From positions 2,287,859 to 2,351,858 of the forward strand of contig JANAVB010044018.1 in the NCBI GenBank assembly GCA_029216955.1: a DNA stretch of 64,000 nt. Reading direction: 5' to 3'. Positions 10,956 through 20,394 of this stretch are shown here, piece after piece. The notes beneath the pieces were generated by a model. That model did not search any database and was not told the DNA's origin. It worked only from the letters and a program-made list of their open reading frames with translations. The position numbers and the translations under genes were made by a program. Source of the DNA: Iris pallida. Its lineage: Eukaryota > Streptophyta > Magnoliopsida > Asparagales > Iridaceae. Each line of letters begins with the position of its first letter. Within the stretch, counting starts at the first letter, position 1.

Positions 10956-12623
10956 TCATGAGATCACATGTATGGTTTGTCCAGTGACATAGTGCCGCGT
11001 CTTCTGAATGGCGAACACCAAGGCAGGACATTCCTTCTCCACGGCGGTGTATCGGTGCTCTGGCCCAATTATCATTCGACTGAGGTAATATATGGCTTGT
11101 TCATGACCTGCATCGTTGTTTTGTGCTAGCAGGGCGCCGAGGGAATGCTCCATTGCTCGTAAATAGAGCAGGAATAGTTTTCCAGCGACTGGGGCCACCA
11201 GGACTGGAGGGTTCGACAAATATTCTTTGATGCTGTCGAAGGCACGCTGACATTCTTCGTCCCATACGAATGAGACGCCTTTCTTCATGAGATGGGTGAA
11301 TGGCCGACATCGCCCGAAGAGGTTAGAAATGAACCTCCTGATGTAAGCTAACCTCCCTTGGAGGCCTCGGAGTTCGTGGAGATTTTTTGGGGGACCCATC
11401 TCCATAATTGCCTTTGTTTTCTCAGGGTCTACATGGATACACTAGGCGGTGATGATGAAACCCAAGAACTTTCTACTGGATACGCCCAAGAAGGATTTTG
11501 TGGGATTCATCTTCAGATTGTGCGCTTGTATCAGGTCGAATACCGTCCTCAGATCCTGCAGATGGTCTCCCTTACGGCGACTCTTGACGGCGATGTCATC
11601 AATATAGTACTCCACCGTCTTGCGTAAGTGGTCTCTAAAGATGATACTCATGGCTCTTTGATATGTGGTGCCAGCATTCTTTAAACCGAAAGGCATGACT
11701 GTGTAGCAGTATGTGCCAATCGGTGTTCTGAATGATGTATGCTTCTCGTCGTCAGGAGACATCTTAATTTGGTTGTACCCCGAGAAGCCATCCATAAATG
11801 ACATGCGTTCGAAGTCGCATGTGTTGTCAATCATGATGTCTGTGATAGGGAGGGAGAATTCATCTTTGGGACATGCCTCGTTCAGATTGTGGAAGTCGAT
11901 GCAGATTCGAATCTTCCCATTCTTCTTGAGGACTGGTACAATGTTGGCAAACCAATCTGGATGTTGTTCCTCACGAATGAAGCCGCTGGCTATTAGATTG
12001 TTGACTTCGGCTTCGATCGCATCTATGATGCCTGGGCGGAAGTGTCGCTGTTGTTGCTTGACTGGCTTTGCATCTGGCCGAATGTTGAGCTTGTGAAGGG
12101 CAACCTCGGGGTTTAGTCCTGGCATGTCTTCATAGCTCCAGGCGAACACATCAATATATTCTTTGACAAGTTCCAGTAGCGATTCTCGCTCTTCGTCTAT
12201 TATGCTTTTGCTGACGAAAATTGGTTTTGGGGAAGATTCGCTGTCGAGATCCACTTGTATAACTTCATCTTTAGTAGGGGGTTCTCTCTGTTCGAACCGT
12301 TTTTCCCATTGTGTATCCAACTGTTGGGTCCATGGCTCTAATTCGAGGATTTTCGGAATGTCTTCATCTTCTTCATAAGCGTCGGCGAATGCCATGTTGA
12401 CTGACAGGACTTGTCTGAATACTTCTCCGATGCTGGTATCTAAGTCAGAAGTTGGTGACCCGGTTGAATGTGAATGCCAGTCACATTCTTCGTCTGAACT
12501 CTCAGGGGTCTTCGTGGGTGTAACATACCCTAATCCACATCGAGTCTTGCTATAGTAGTCCCATGGTTTGCCAGCCGGGACTGGCGACTTTAAAGGCAGC
12601 CGTCGACCAGTACCGTAGTTCAA
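10956..12623 (-). pseudogene. T1 reverse transcriptase and RNase H, one internal stop
   Basis: 12623-11442 covers the PR-RT linker and the RT domain: FIREEQHPDWFANIVPVLKKNGKIR, the motif-A region FMDGFSGYNQIKM, MPFGLKNAGTTYQRAM, and the catalytic box YIDDIAVKS. 11405-10956 continues in the same frame with RH thumb/connection (LQGRLAYIRRFI) and RNase H (AIYYLSRMIIGPEHRYTAVEKEC). A TAG at 11442-11444 splits the two where Trp is expected; TGA at 10956-10958 ends the module where Arg is expected. Apart from these stops the domain is well preserved. Confidence 0.88.
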
Positions 12624-12674
12624 GCCTGGCGTTGTCTCCAGATCATATCCCTATTTTTGTATGAGATATTTGGA

Positions 12675-12932
12675 TTAGGGGTTATAAAGATACAGAGGTA
12701 GTCTTCCGGCATCTGATTCAAGGTCGACTTCTTCTATGGTGAAGGGCTGCGGATCGTCCTTCCGGCCAAAGATGATTGGATGGTCCCCTCCCTCGATTAT
12801 GCGGTAAGCATCTTCTACTGGAGTAAGCTGGATTGCGTTGTACATATTTGTCACCTGTGTGTGTAGGTGAGTGCCTATACCGTGTTCTATAGCATACATT
12901 GTACAAAGCTTGTTGAGTTCGAGGTAGTTCAA
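12675..12932 (-). pseudogene. T1 PR-RT linker fragment
   Basis: 85 codons (ELNKLCTMYAIEHGIGT ... LPLYLYNP) in frame with the RT block but cut off by a TAA at 12675-12677. It lies between protease and RT, where Tat polyproteins have a poorly conserved linker. A frameshift near 12970-13045 separates it from the protease frame. No function of its own is recognised. Confidence 0.6.
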
Positions 12933-13044
12933 AGATAGCCCTTTATTGATGAAGTAAGGTATCTTTTCTAGGGGATTACATCATCTGCGAAGGGAACATC
13001 AGTGTGGGCAGCCACATACTTGGCTAGCTCCGGTTCCTCTTCGG

Positions 13045-14529
13045 CTACCCCTGTATAAACGAAGACTGAGAGGACGACCTGGGCAGCTTGATCGTCAGAG
13101 GTTCAGCTGGTGAAGCCGAGCGTGGGGTTGTTGGCAGACTAGCGACCCCCAGTTTGGTACTCGATGCTGGGCGGGAAGTGTTTGGTTCGCTAGAAGTCTC
13201 AGACCTAGCATCGGGATGACGACTCTTCTTGGGAAGGCGTATCGTCATTGTCTTGTCGGAGGGATTGAGCTTCTCTGTTTGCGGCTGGCCGACTCTCGGC
13301 AACCTGATTGTCAATGGCTTCGTTGTGGGTCTTGGCACTTGGCCGGACCTTGGTAGCCGGATTATCATTTGCTCTTCTTGTGTCGAAAGGCTGATTGCGT
13401 CCTTACGCAGAGTGGCTGTAAGGGGTACGGACTTGCCAGGTTTGCGAGCTTGAAGGTAGATCGTCAGAGGTTCTTCTGATCCTGAGGCCGTCTCAGTTCG
13501 AGCCTGTACGCCTTCATCCAGGTGCCTCTTCGACTTTTTGTACAGGCAGGAGTCTGAGTAGTAGGATTCGACCCCTTTGAAGGGATCGATGTCGGCAAAT
13601 TCTGTCCTCACGAAGCCGTGTTTGTCGATATACTTGAAGCATTGGTGCAGCGTGGAAGGCACGATCATATAATCATGTATCCAAGGGTGCTCCAAGAGGA
13701 TGTTGTAAGAAGTGTCTGCATCTATGACGTAACAGGTGACTTCCGACTGGAGATCGCCAATTTGACACTTCAGACGAATCTTACCAATAGGGTAGCTCCT
13801 GCCCGAATTGAAACCGCTGATGGCGGTGCTTGTAGGCGTCAGGCGATGCATAGGGATGTATAGATGATGTAACAGACCCTTTGGGATGATGCTTATGGAA
13901 GAACCAGGATCAATGTGCATCCGATCCACTTTTACGTCGTCGATGTATCCAGTGTAGTATAACGGGCGATCGTGTAGGTTGGTTTTGATGAGCATGTCCT
14001 GCGGAGTGAAGACAATGTTGGGAGTCGCTCCCGTGCAAGCGCTGTCTTGAAGATCTACTAGCGGGTTCTCTCCCGTGAGGTTGACCTGAGCCAGGTACGC
14101 GTCGGCATTTTGGAGTGCATCACTCAATGCCGTGCGAACATCCTTTGAGAGTCTCAGAATCGCGTATAATGACAACTTGGCCGGTGTGTTGGCCAATTGT
14201 GCCAAGATGTCGAAGTTATAGGGCTTCTCCAGCCCCTGCGGTGCCTCTTTTCGGAGGGATTTATCAAAGTGAGTCTCCTTCGGCCTAGACTTGTCGGTCG
14301 TCGGAGGCTGAGCCGGTCCCGGAGCGTCAGTTGTAGCGGGCTGATAATCTTCAGTCGAGTTATCAGCCACAGGTTGGGATTGTACCCTAGACCGAGTAAC
14401 GACGGCTGTAGCTTCTTTGATATCTGCCGAGATTGTGCGGCAGGACCTGACTTTTCCACTCTTCTTCTTACAAATGGAAGATGGTGTGGGCTGAATCACT
14501 TCAGATACCAAGTCTGGATGGACCCACAT
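13045..14529 (-). CDS. T1 aspartic protease region, 494 codons
   Basis: An open stretch of 494 codons. The N-terminal 120 residues are low-complexity linker (Ser, Thr, Pro, Lys). The protease core follows near residues 195-320: VDRMHIDPGSSISIIPKGLL with the active-site D-P-G-S-S, then YNILLEHPWIHDYM, matching the YN-LLG-RPWIH signature of Tat proteases. The C-terminal 150 residues hold repeated basic units (TIRLPRSGQ, TIRLPRVGQ, TIRLPKKS, TIKLPRSS), an unusual tail of about four units. It would cleave the gag-pol polyprotein. It ends with TAG at 13045; upstream is the gag C-terminal part. Confidence 0.8.
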   Translation of the reverse strand: MWVHPDLVSEVIQPTPSSICKKKSGKVRSCRTISADIKEATAVVTRSRVQSQPVADNSTEDYQPATTDAPGPAQPPTTDKSRPKETHFDKSLRKEAPQGLEKPYNFDILAQLANTPAKLSLYAILRLSKDVRTALSDALQNADAYLAQVNLTGENPLVDLQDSACTGATPNIVFTPQDMLIKTNLHDRPLYYTGYIDDVKVDRMHIDPGSSISIIPKGLLHHLYIPMHRLTPTSTAISGFNSGRSYPIGKIRLKCQIGDLQSEVTCYVIDADTSYNILLEHPWIHDYMIVPSTLHQCFKYIDKHGFVRTEFADIDPFKGVESYYSDSCLYKKSKRHLDEGVQARTETASGSEEPLTIYLQARKPGKSVPLTATLRKDAISLSTQEEQMIIRLPRSGQVPRPTTKPLTIRLPRVGQPQTEKLNPSDKTMTIRLPKKSRHPDARSETSSEPNTSRPASSTKLGVASLPTTPRSASPAEPLTIKLPRSSSQSSFIQG

Positions 14530-14603
14530 GACCTCTCCTCATGATATTGTGAGGGGCACTAGACCAGCAGTCTAATCTCGGGGAGGTGGAAGATTAGCAA
14601 TCT

Positions 14604-14942
14604 CTATTGTCGCCAGAGGGATGGGTACCACACCGTCTTGAGCTTCGGTTGGAGAAAATGTGTTAATTGTACTGACACCATATTGGCTGCCACGGTTACC
14701 TCCTCGAAATCAATGGCCAGAGCGTTCGAATCGATAAGATTTTGGATGTACCGTTTTAGTTGGTAGCAGTCGTGTATAGCATGATGGACGTAGCGGTGGT
14801 AATGGCAGTACATTGGGTTCTCCATTTCTGCCGGTAGAGGTTTCCGTCTTGGTGGAGGAAGCTGAATTATGTCTCCTTGTATGAGCATGTCCAAGATGGG
14901 CTTGACGTGGCCGTCTTCGAAGGAGTAGGTCATTTTGGCCAT
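14604..14942 (-). pseudogene. T1 gag C-terminal part with knuckle-like motif
   Basis: Codes for MTYSFEDGHVKPILDMLIQG and then CHYHRYVHHAIHDC, the C-H-H-C motif typical of Tat gag in place of a CCHC knuckle. It overlaps the end of the main gag ORF by 13 bp in another frame, with WPK/MAK-type sequence on both sides, so either a frameshift mutation or a programmed shift joins them. The function is expected to be RNA binding during packaging. Confidence 0.72.
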
Positions 14943-16462
14943 TGCTTGTCTGCCAGTTTTGGCTCAGGTTTCTGTGCTGTGTCGGCCACCATAGCCTGCT
15001 TGCCCTTGTTGTCCCGATTGTTGGTGGAGCTACCCCCATTGTTGGTGTTGGCGTTGGGACGTCTGCCATTGTCCTCTCCTTCTGAGATGTGCAATCCCAG
15101 TTGGCGAGCCTTCTTCAATCGTTCTTCGGCGCTTGTGGCACTGATAATAAACGTCTTCCAGTCCTTGAATTGGCTTTCGCCCATCCAGAGGCTGATTGTT
15201 GGAAGCAGTCTCTTTTGGCAGATTTTAATTAAGGAGGAATCTGGGTTTCCAGAGGGCAGCTTCATTGCGGTTTGGCAAAACCGCTCAATATAGTTCCTTG
15301 TCAGCTCTTTCTCCCCTTGAACGACATCCATGATGGTGGACATCGTGACGTCCTGCCCTACTTCGTAGAATCTCTCCAAGAACATGCGCTTGAAGCCGGC
15401 GAAGGAGTGGATGCAGTTGTCTGGCAGGTTGCGATACCAGTCGAAGGCGACTCCTTCCAATGCCCCAATGAATAATCGTATGAGGATGGCATCGTCATGG
15501 GATAGATGGTCGGTAGTGACCTCGAAGTAAGTGATGTACCGACTTACGGAGGTCTTGCCATCATACGGGTTGATATTGAACGGCTTATATCTTGGCGGGA
15601 AGGGGACATCCCTCCATTCAGCAGGGTATGGTTGCCGTATTCTGAGGTCTTGAGAGTTTTTTCGAGCGTGAAACATGGCTCGGAGCTCCTGGACCTCTCT
15701 TCTCGCTTCTCGGGCCTCATCTACAGCGGTGGGGGCCGTTACTTCAGGAGGATTGTTGTCCGAATTCGGTGTCGCTGAATTCGAGTCTGCATTGACTGCG
15801 GGACCCGCGCTTGTTTGGCCAGGCGTCCCTCCTTGCAGAGTTGGAAGGGCCGCTTTGATCTCGTCCACAGACTTGACCAAGGCAAGCAGTATGGCCTCCA
15901 GAGTGTCGATGCGTTGGCGATCACTGGATCTACCTTGGTTGCTGTCCGTCATGAATACCATCCTTACGTGAGGAGAGATGGATGGTACAGTGGAGGACGT
16001 GTCTTCCGAGTCATACCACTGTAATGAGAAATCATCGGGGTATATGGGAATGTCTTCCTCCGGTTCGGACTCAGAAGGAATAGTACCCCCAGTTTCTGAG
16101 TTCGCATCGTCATGGGAGTTCTGGACGTCCTCGGGGACGTCGGCCCTTGCTGTATCTGATGGGAGAGTTGTTTCCCCCGGCTCGTCTTCTTGGAACATCG
16201 GATTGTCGTGGAGGTTCGAAGGAGTGCTACCCCCAGTCCAAGCAACCCCCAGTGGTGTAGATGACGAATCTCCCATTGTAGCAGATTTCGTCTTAGAACG
16301 GGTACCTTTGAAAACTCCGGTGGTGGGCACCCGCTTAGACGACAGTCTCTTAGTCATAATGGGTGAAACCTTTGGGCTGGGAACATTCGTCTTCTTCCCT
16401 CTCCCATCGGCGGGGACTTTCTGAGCAGAGTTGCAGGAGACGACGGAAAGTGCCTCATCCAC
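14930..16462 (-). CDS. T1 gag, 510 codons
   Basis: The retrotransposon gag core is near residues 275-450: FPPRYKPFNINPYDGKTSVSRYITYFEV, FIGALEGVAFDWYRNLPDN, FKRMFLERFYEVGQDVTMSTI, YIERFCQTAMKLP. The first 200 residues are acidic and Ser/Pro-rich with no known domain. Gag forms the cytoplasmic particle in which reverse transcription happens. The C-terminus after residue 460 is Asn/Gly-rich (NTNNGGSSTNNRDNKG). It has no internal stop, so this is the best preserved T1 gene. The homologous core is also seen in T2 at 18893-19351. Confidence 0.85.
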   Translation of the reverse strand: MDEALSVVSCNSAQKVPADGRGKKTNVPSPKVSPIMTKRLSSKRVPTTGVFKGTRSKTKSATMGDSSSTPLGVAWTGGSTPSNLHDNPMFQEDEPGETTLPSDTARADVPEDVQNSHDDANSETGGTIPSESEPEEDIPIYPDDFSLQWYDSEDTSSTVPSISPHVRMVFMTDSNQGRSSDRQRIDTLEAILLALVKSVDEIKAALPTLQGGTPGQTSAGPAVNADSNSATPNSDNNPPEVTAPTAVDEAREARREVQELRAMFHARKNSQDLRIRQPYPAEWRDVPFPPRYKPFNINPYDGKTSVSRYITYFEVTTDHLSHDDAILIRLFIGALEGVAFDWYRNLPDNCIHSFAGFKRMFLERFYEVGQDVTMSTIMDVVQGEKELTRNYIERFCQTAMKLPSGNPDSSLIKICQKRLLPTISLWMGESQFKDWKTFIISATSAEERLKKARQLGLHISEGEDNGRRPNANTNNGGSSTNNRDNKGKQAMVADTAQKPEPKLADKQWPK

Positions 16463-16666
16463 TGAACATGGTTGTTGCAGTCTTTAGAAGACGGACTGCC
16501 GGACTTCTCGTATCGTCGTGTTGTTGCAACAGCAGTTGACGATGACTTGGGTGCAGTGACGTCCGTGTGATGACTCTTTGCACCCCGATGCACCTTCTCT
16601 TTCTTCACGTTTGTGGAGGATGGCCTCACGCAAGTCAGATGGGTCTGGATTGGCCATGTTTGCTCC

Positions 16667-17560
16667 CTAGATTTTGGAAGACTTTTTGGAACCTCTCTGT
16701 CCGTTTGCCGTCGGGGGCTGGACTCGAGTTGTTCTGTACAACTTCCCATCTGAGGCTCGCATAACAGTATGTGGGACGCTCGGATGGTCAGAGATTGGAT
16801 CAGCGGACCGAACTTGCCAAGCTCGTGTTGCCTTAGACTTCTTCACTCTAGTACGTGAGGGCACATAGTAGGAAGAGTCTAAGTGGTGCTGGAGAGAGTC
16901 AGACATATCTTCTTGGAAGCACAAGAGATCAGGACCATAGGAGAGGCGGTCGAAGACGGAGCCACGTGGATTAGGCGTCATGCGGCTGGCATCAATGCGG
17001 CTGGCAGTTGTGGCCGCATAGGCTTTCTTCATGCGGTTGGGAGTCTCGACCGCATGAGTTTTCTTCATGCGGCTGGATGATCTGGCCGCATAGACCTCCT
17101 TCATGCGGCTGGCAGTTTCAGCCGCATGAGCATCCTGCATGCGGTTGGCAGGCTTGGCCATATGAGTGATCGACTTCTTCTTGGGGCGCATAGAATTACT
17201 CTTTGTCCCTGCAAGTCCAGCATCGTAGTACTTTTCTCTGTCGGACTTGGGGACAGCAGAGTCCTCTATGGCTTGAAGTGGAGCCGTATGAGAGTCGCCT
17301 TCGCCGTCTTGGGTAGCAGAGAGTACTTCGTCCAAAGCTTGGGGAGGAGCAAATGATTTTGGTCTCCACTCGCTGCGAGCTTTCTTTGTGCGGGTTCGCT
17401 TCAGGACCGGGCCAGCGCTTCCCTCAGAGAGCATTTCTTCAAATGCCTGTTGGTCGAAGAGGACGACCATCTTCTGTTGCGTGGAGCCTAGATTGGCTGC
17501 ATCCGATTGCGTCACCAACTCCTCAGCCGTAGAGAAGTTTGTCCCCAGCAGAGTCGCCAT
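16667..17560 (-). CDS. T1 leader ORF with ATG inside the PBS
   Basis: The frame is open from inside the LTR, but the likely start is the ATG at 17558-17560, which is part of the PBS; the first codons read MATLLGTNFSTAEELVTQ. About 297 codons, rich in Lys, Arg, Ser. A repeat region (about residues 135-200, 16980-17160) has the pattern RMKxxxAxExxxRM, coded by alternating ATGCGG and CCGCAT motifs. No known domain. T2 has a homologous leader with the same N-terminus, so it is a conserved part of this Tat group, probably the start of gag or a separate upstream protein. A frame change separates it from gag at 16462. Confidence 0.65.
   Translation of the reverse strand: MATLLGTNFSTAEELVTQSDAANLGSTQQKMVVLFDQQAFEEMLSEGSAGPVLKRTRTKKARSEWRPKSFAPPQALDEVLSATQDGEGDSHTAPLQAIEDSAVPKSDREKYYDAGLAGTKSNSMRPKKKSITHMAKPANRMQDAHAAETASRMKEVYAARSSSRMKKTHAVETPNRMKKAYAATTASRIDASRMTPNPRGSVFDRLSYGPDLLCFQEDMSDSLQHHLDSSYYVPSRTRVKKSKATRAWQVRSADPISDHPSVPHTVMRASDGKLYRTTRVQPPTANGQRGSKKSSKI
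17541..17559 (-). other. T1 primer-binding site
   Basis: On the - strand it reads TGGCGACTCTGCTGGGGAC, starting three bases inside the 5' LTR end. This is the PBS type known from plant Tat/Ogre elements, usually assigned to a tRNA-Arg. The same site occurs in T2 at 36058-36075 with one change. Confidence 0.85.
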
Positions 17561-17935
17561 CGTGTTTGCCATGAAATATAAAAAAGCAGAACAATTATCG
17601 GAGGACTGGACTTTTAATTCACAATACAAACTCGCTTGTACAAAGAAAGCCTAGGGACAAAAACCTAGGTACAGCAATCTAAGTACAATTGTTTATTTTA
17701 GATTCTGGGGGGGTGACGGTAGAGACTCGGAAAAGCGACGGCAGCTCTGCCTTACTCCTTGGACGATCGGGTGCAGTCTTGGCTCTGTAGAAGAACTGCT
17801 TGGCGTTGATGAAGAAATGCTCTCTTTTCAGGCTCTGTATATTCTATCTCTGGCTCTCTGGCTCTCTATGTCCCTCTCTGTATATGTCTTCTCCGTATCT
17901 CTCTGTGTGTGTATTCGCAAGGGAATGGCACCCTG

Positions 17936-17946
17936 CTATTTATAAG
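17936..17946 (-). promoter_or_regulatory. T1 LTR TATA box
   Basis: CTTATAAATAG on the - strand, about 946 bp into the LTR. Transcription would start about 30 bp further, near 17905, and run into leader ORF and gag. Confidence 0.65.
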
Positions 17947-18143
17947 AGTAGGGGACATCATTATGGTTTGCAATAATTGTCCATTCTTAAAAGTCGGCGA
18001 CTAAGGATCACTGGATCTGGGTCGTTCATCTTGAATATGCGAGATTTGAGCAATAAATGTGATTGCATCAAATCTTTTGTGGGTAATTAATGATGATTGA
18101 CATAAATCCTCCTGATTTGTCATGCTAACCTCGGATTTTTCGA

Positions 18144-18750
18144 CACGTGTCATTAATTTGCTTGATTGCAAATGATCTGATTTGATCCGAATATTTTATT
18201 GGGATTTGTTGATGGATTTCGATCAATTTGATGCCACGTGTCCCGCTATCTGGCCACGTGTCTTAACCACAAGCCACTGCAGAAATCCGAGCCGCAGGAA
18301 GGTCGCTCCTCATTGAGCCGCATAAGGTGGCCACGTGTCAAGGTTGCTTGAGAGTGGCCCCCTGAACATTTGAACCGCATAGTAATGATCTGAACCACAT
18401 GAGGATAGTTTTCGTGAGCCGCATGGGGATAGTCTTCGTGAGCCGCATGGAGATAGTCTTCGTGAGCCGCATGGGGCTAGTCTTCGTGAGCCGCATGGGC
18501 TAGTCTTCGTGAGCCGTATGGGGCTAGTCTTTGTGAGCTGCATGCGGCTATCCACGTGTCAAGGCCGCATGACAGTTTCTGGATCTCGGGGGACCGTGTC
18601 AAAGATTTTCTTTATTTTCCTAAGAGTCCGTCATTATGAGGGGATCATAATGGTGTCTTTGTGTCAGAACTGTCGCTTTGTCAGAGCTGTCAGCCGTCAA
18701 GGCATTTAATGAGTAAAGGACAAACGGGAGAGCTGTTTGCAGGCCACGTG
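18144..18750. promoter_or_regulatory. G-box/ABRE-like cluster in T1 U3
   Basis: Six CACGTG cores at 18144, 18235, 18255, 18332, 18553 and 18745, five as CACGTGTC. All six are kept in the 3' LTR copy. CACGTGTC is the known binding core of plant bZIP/bHLH factors (abscisic acid and light response). They lie 200-810 bp upstream of the TATA box. Confidence 0.6.
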
Positions 18751-18892
18751 GCTCCTCTCTGAGCCGCATAGAACTTATTTGAGCCGCATAGACGCTCGAG
18801 CCGCATGGATCCTTGAGCCGCATGAACTCTCTGAGCCGTATGGGGCTCCCTGGCCGCATGGATTTTTCTTTATTCTTTTTCATGCTTCTACA

Positions 18893-19695
18893 CTCGTCAA
18901 AGGAGAAAGTCTCCTTAGGTTTGTTAGGAGCGCCCTGAGAATTGGAATCTCCCTTGGAAGTGTTGACCTTCAAGACTTCTTTCCCTTTACCCCCACGGAC
19001 AGAGATAGTTTGAGGGTGCTTGCCTTTATCTTCGGATTTGGGTGTCTTCAATCCGAGTAATTCCAGGTTAGGGACGTCATTTTTAGCAGCACCAGCGACC
19101 CCAATGAAAGTAGGCCATGTATCATACTTATGTATACCCAGATAGAACTTTACTGTAGGAAGAAAGTTATGTCGACAAGTATCCATAAGTTCTGAGTCTG
19201 GTATACTGAAGGGCATCTTCAATGCTAGTCGCCTAAATTGTTTGATGAAAGCAATAGTAGACTCAGTCCTCCTTTGCTTGGTCTCGATGAGGGTGGACAT
19301 AGTAACATGCATGCCACTCTCATAAAACCAGTTGAGGAATAACCTCTCCAAGTCATTAAAGGAATTAATACAACCGTCAGGCAGACTGCAGAACCATTCA
19401 AAAGCTACCCCTGTAAGGTACTAACAAAGAGCTTTGACAAGAACGGATCGTCCCTGGGTAAGTATAGAGTCTGCGTATTGAAGTATGTCATATGTTGGCG
19501 AGGAGAAGTCATCCTGTCAAATGAATTTAGCGTCAGTGGCTTGTAGTTAGGAGGGCAAGTAGCATTCTCCCATTCAGGAGGATAGGGTTGAGATATTCCC
19601 AGCTTCTGAAGCTCGTCTTTGTGTGAGATGGTATCAAGATGGGCAACAAGAAAATTAATTACATCCTATTGATTGAGCAGATATTGAGAAACTGC
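18893..19695 (-). pseudogene. T2 gag core fragment
   Basis: The - strand, best read at 19351-18893, codes for ERLFLNWFYESGMHVTMSTLIE, FIKQFRRLALKMPFSIPDSELMD, FLPTVKFYLGIHKYDTWPTFIG. This parallels T1 gag (MFLERFYEVGQDVTMSTIMD ... RLLPTISLWMG). Upstream codons (19360-19690) hold more gag in broken frames. The left side is cut by T1's 5' LTR, the right side by solo LTR C. It continues at 23888. Confidence 0.78.
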
Positions 19696-20394
19696 TGTCA
19701 CGACCAGCACCCTAGAGTAAGGGCACGAGACGTGGGTACGTCCAGCCTATACCGCAGTGTCGACGGTAGAACGATGTCCTAGGTCAAACATCTAACAATA
19801 TAAAGGTACCTGTACAGTATATACTCTCCGAATGGAGGTGACATAGCAGATATCGTCTCAATCACAACTAAGGTAGAGCGAGATAAAAGATAGGTAAAAC
19901 ATGAAATCCAAAAGAGATACAGCAGATAGAAGTCTAAGTGTCTAAGATACACAAACCCAAAAAATATCTCAAAGCTCAATACAGTAATCCATAGAATAAA
20001 TACAACTCAATACAACTGAAATAAATAAGTATACAACCTCTACTGTGTCTCCTCTAGGCTACTAGGCAACCTTCAGGCTATCTGTAAAATTTATCAACAG
20101 GTCCAGTCAGGACAGAAATGAGCACATCTCATCTAGAAAACCCAAGTAAATGACAGAGAACTATAAAGCAGTTATAGACAGTTGTATTGATGAAAATGGC
20201 AGTTTATATTCAGGTGATGGTAAGGAAGACAGATAAAGTGCAAGAAAAGTAAATAACTAAACAAGAGAAGAATCATAGCAATGAAGAATATAAAAAATAG
20301 AACTAGCTGAACCAGGGTAACATGATGTAAGTCCAGACAGTAAATGTAAACAAGTATAAGACCAACGTAAATTCAGACAACATGAATCTGATAC

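Larger units (their letters stand above)
1625..18892 (-). mobile_element. T1: Ty3/gypsy Tat-lineage (Ogre/Retand-like) retrotransposon
   Basis: On the - strand the order is 5' LTR 17563-18892, PBS 17541-17559, leader ORF, gag, PR, RT, RH, a second RNase H (aRNH), INT, tandem repeats, an antisense + strand gene, PPT and a truncated 3' LTR 1625-2344. An aRNH between RH and INT, a long 3' region with tandem repeats and an antisense ORF are known Tat-lineage traits. The span is about 17.3 kb plus roughly 0.56 kb of LTR lost at the left. Every pol module carries stops or frameshifts, so it is not autonomous now. It is inserted in sister element T2; the right flank is CTCGT (18893-18897) and the left flank lies outside the window. 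Confidence 0.88.
17563..18892 (-). repeat. T1 5' LTR (1330 bp)
   Basis: On the + strand it begins TGTTTGCC and ends CTTCTACA. On the element strand it runs from TGTAGAAGC to GGCAAACA. U3 lies at 17947-18892 with GCCGCAT repeats and six G-boxes; the TATA box is at 17936-17946; R-U5 is pyrimidine/CTCT-rich when read on the + strand (17830-17930). It has no coding content; the apparent CGSRRLSP ORF at 18310-18555 is only the repeat read in one frame. Confidence 0.85.

Noticed and set aside
18310..18555. ORF with repeated CGSRRLSP
   Set aside because: It is the GCCGCATGGGGCTAGTCTT repeat of the T1 LTR translated; no start context, and the 3' LTR copy breaks the frame.
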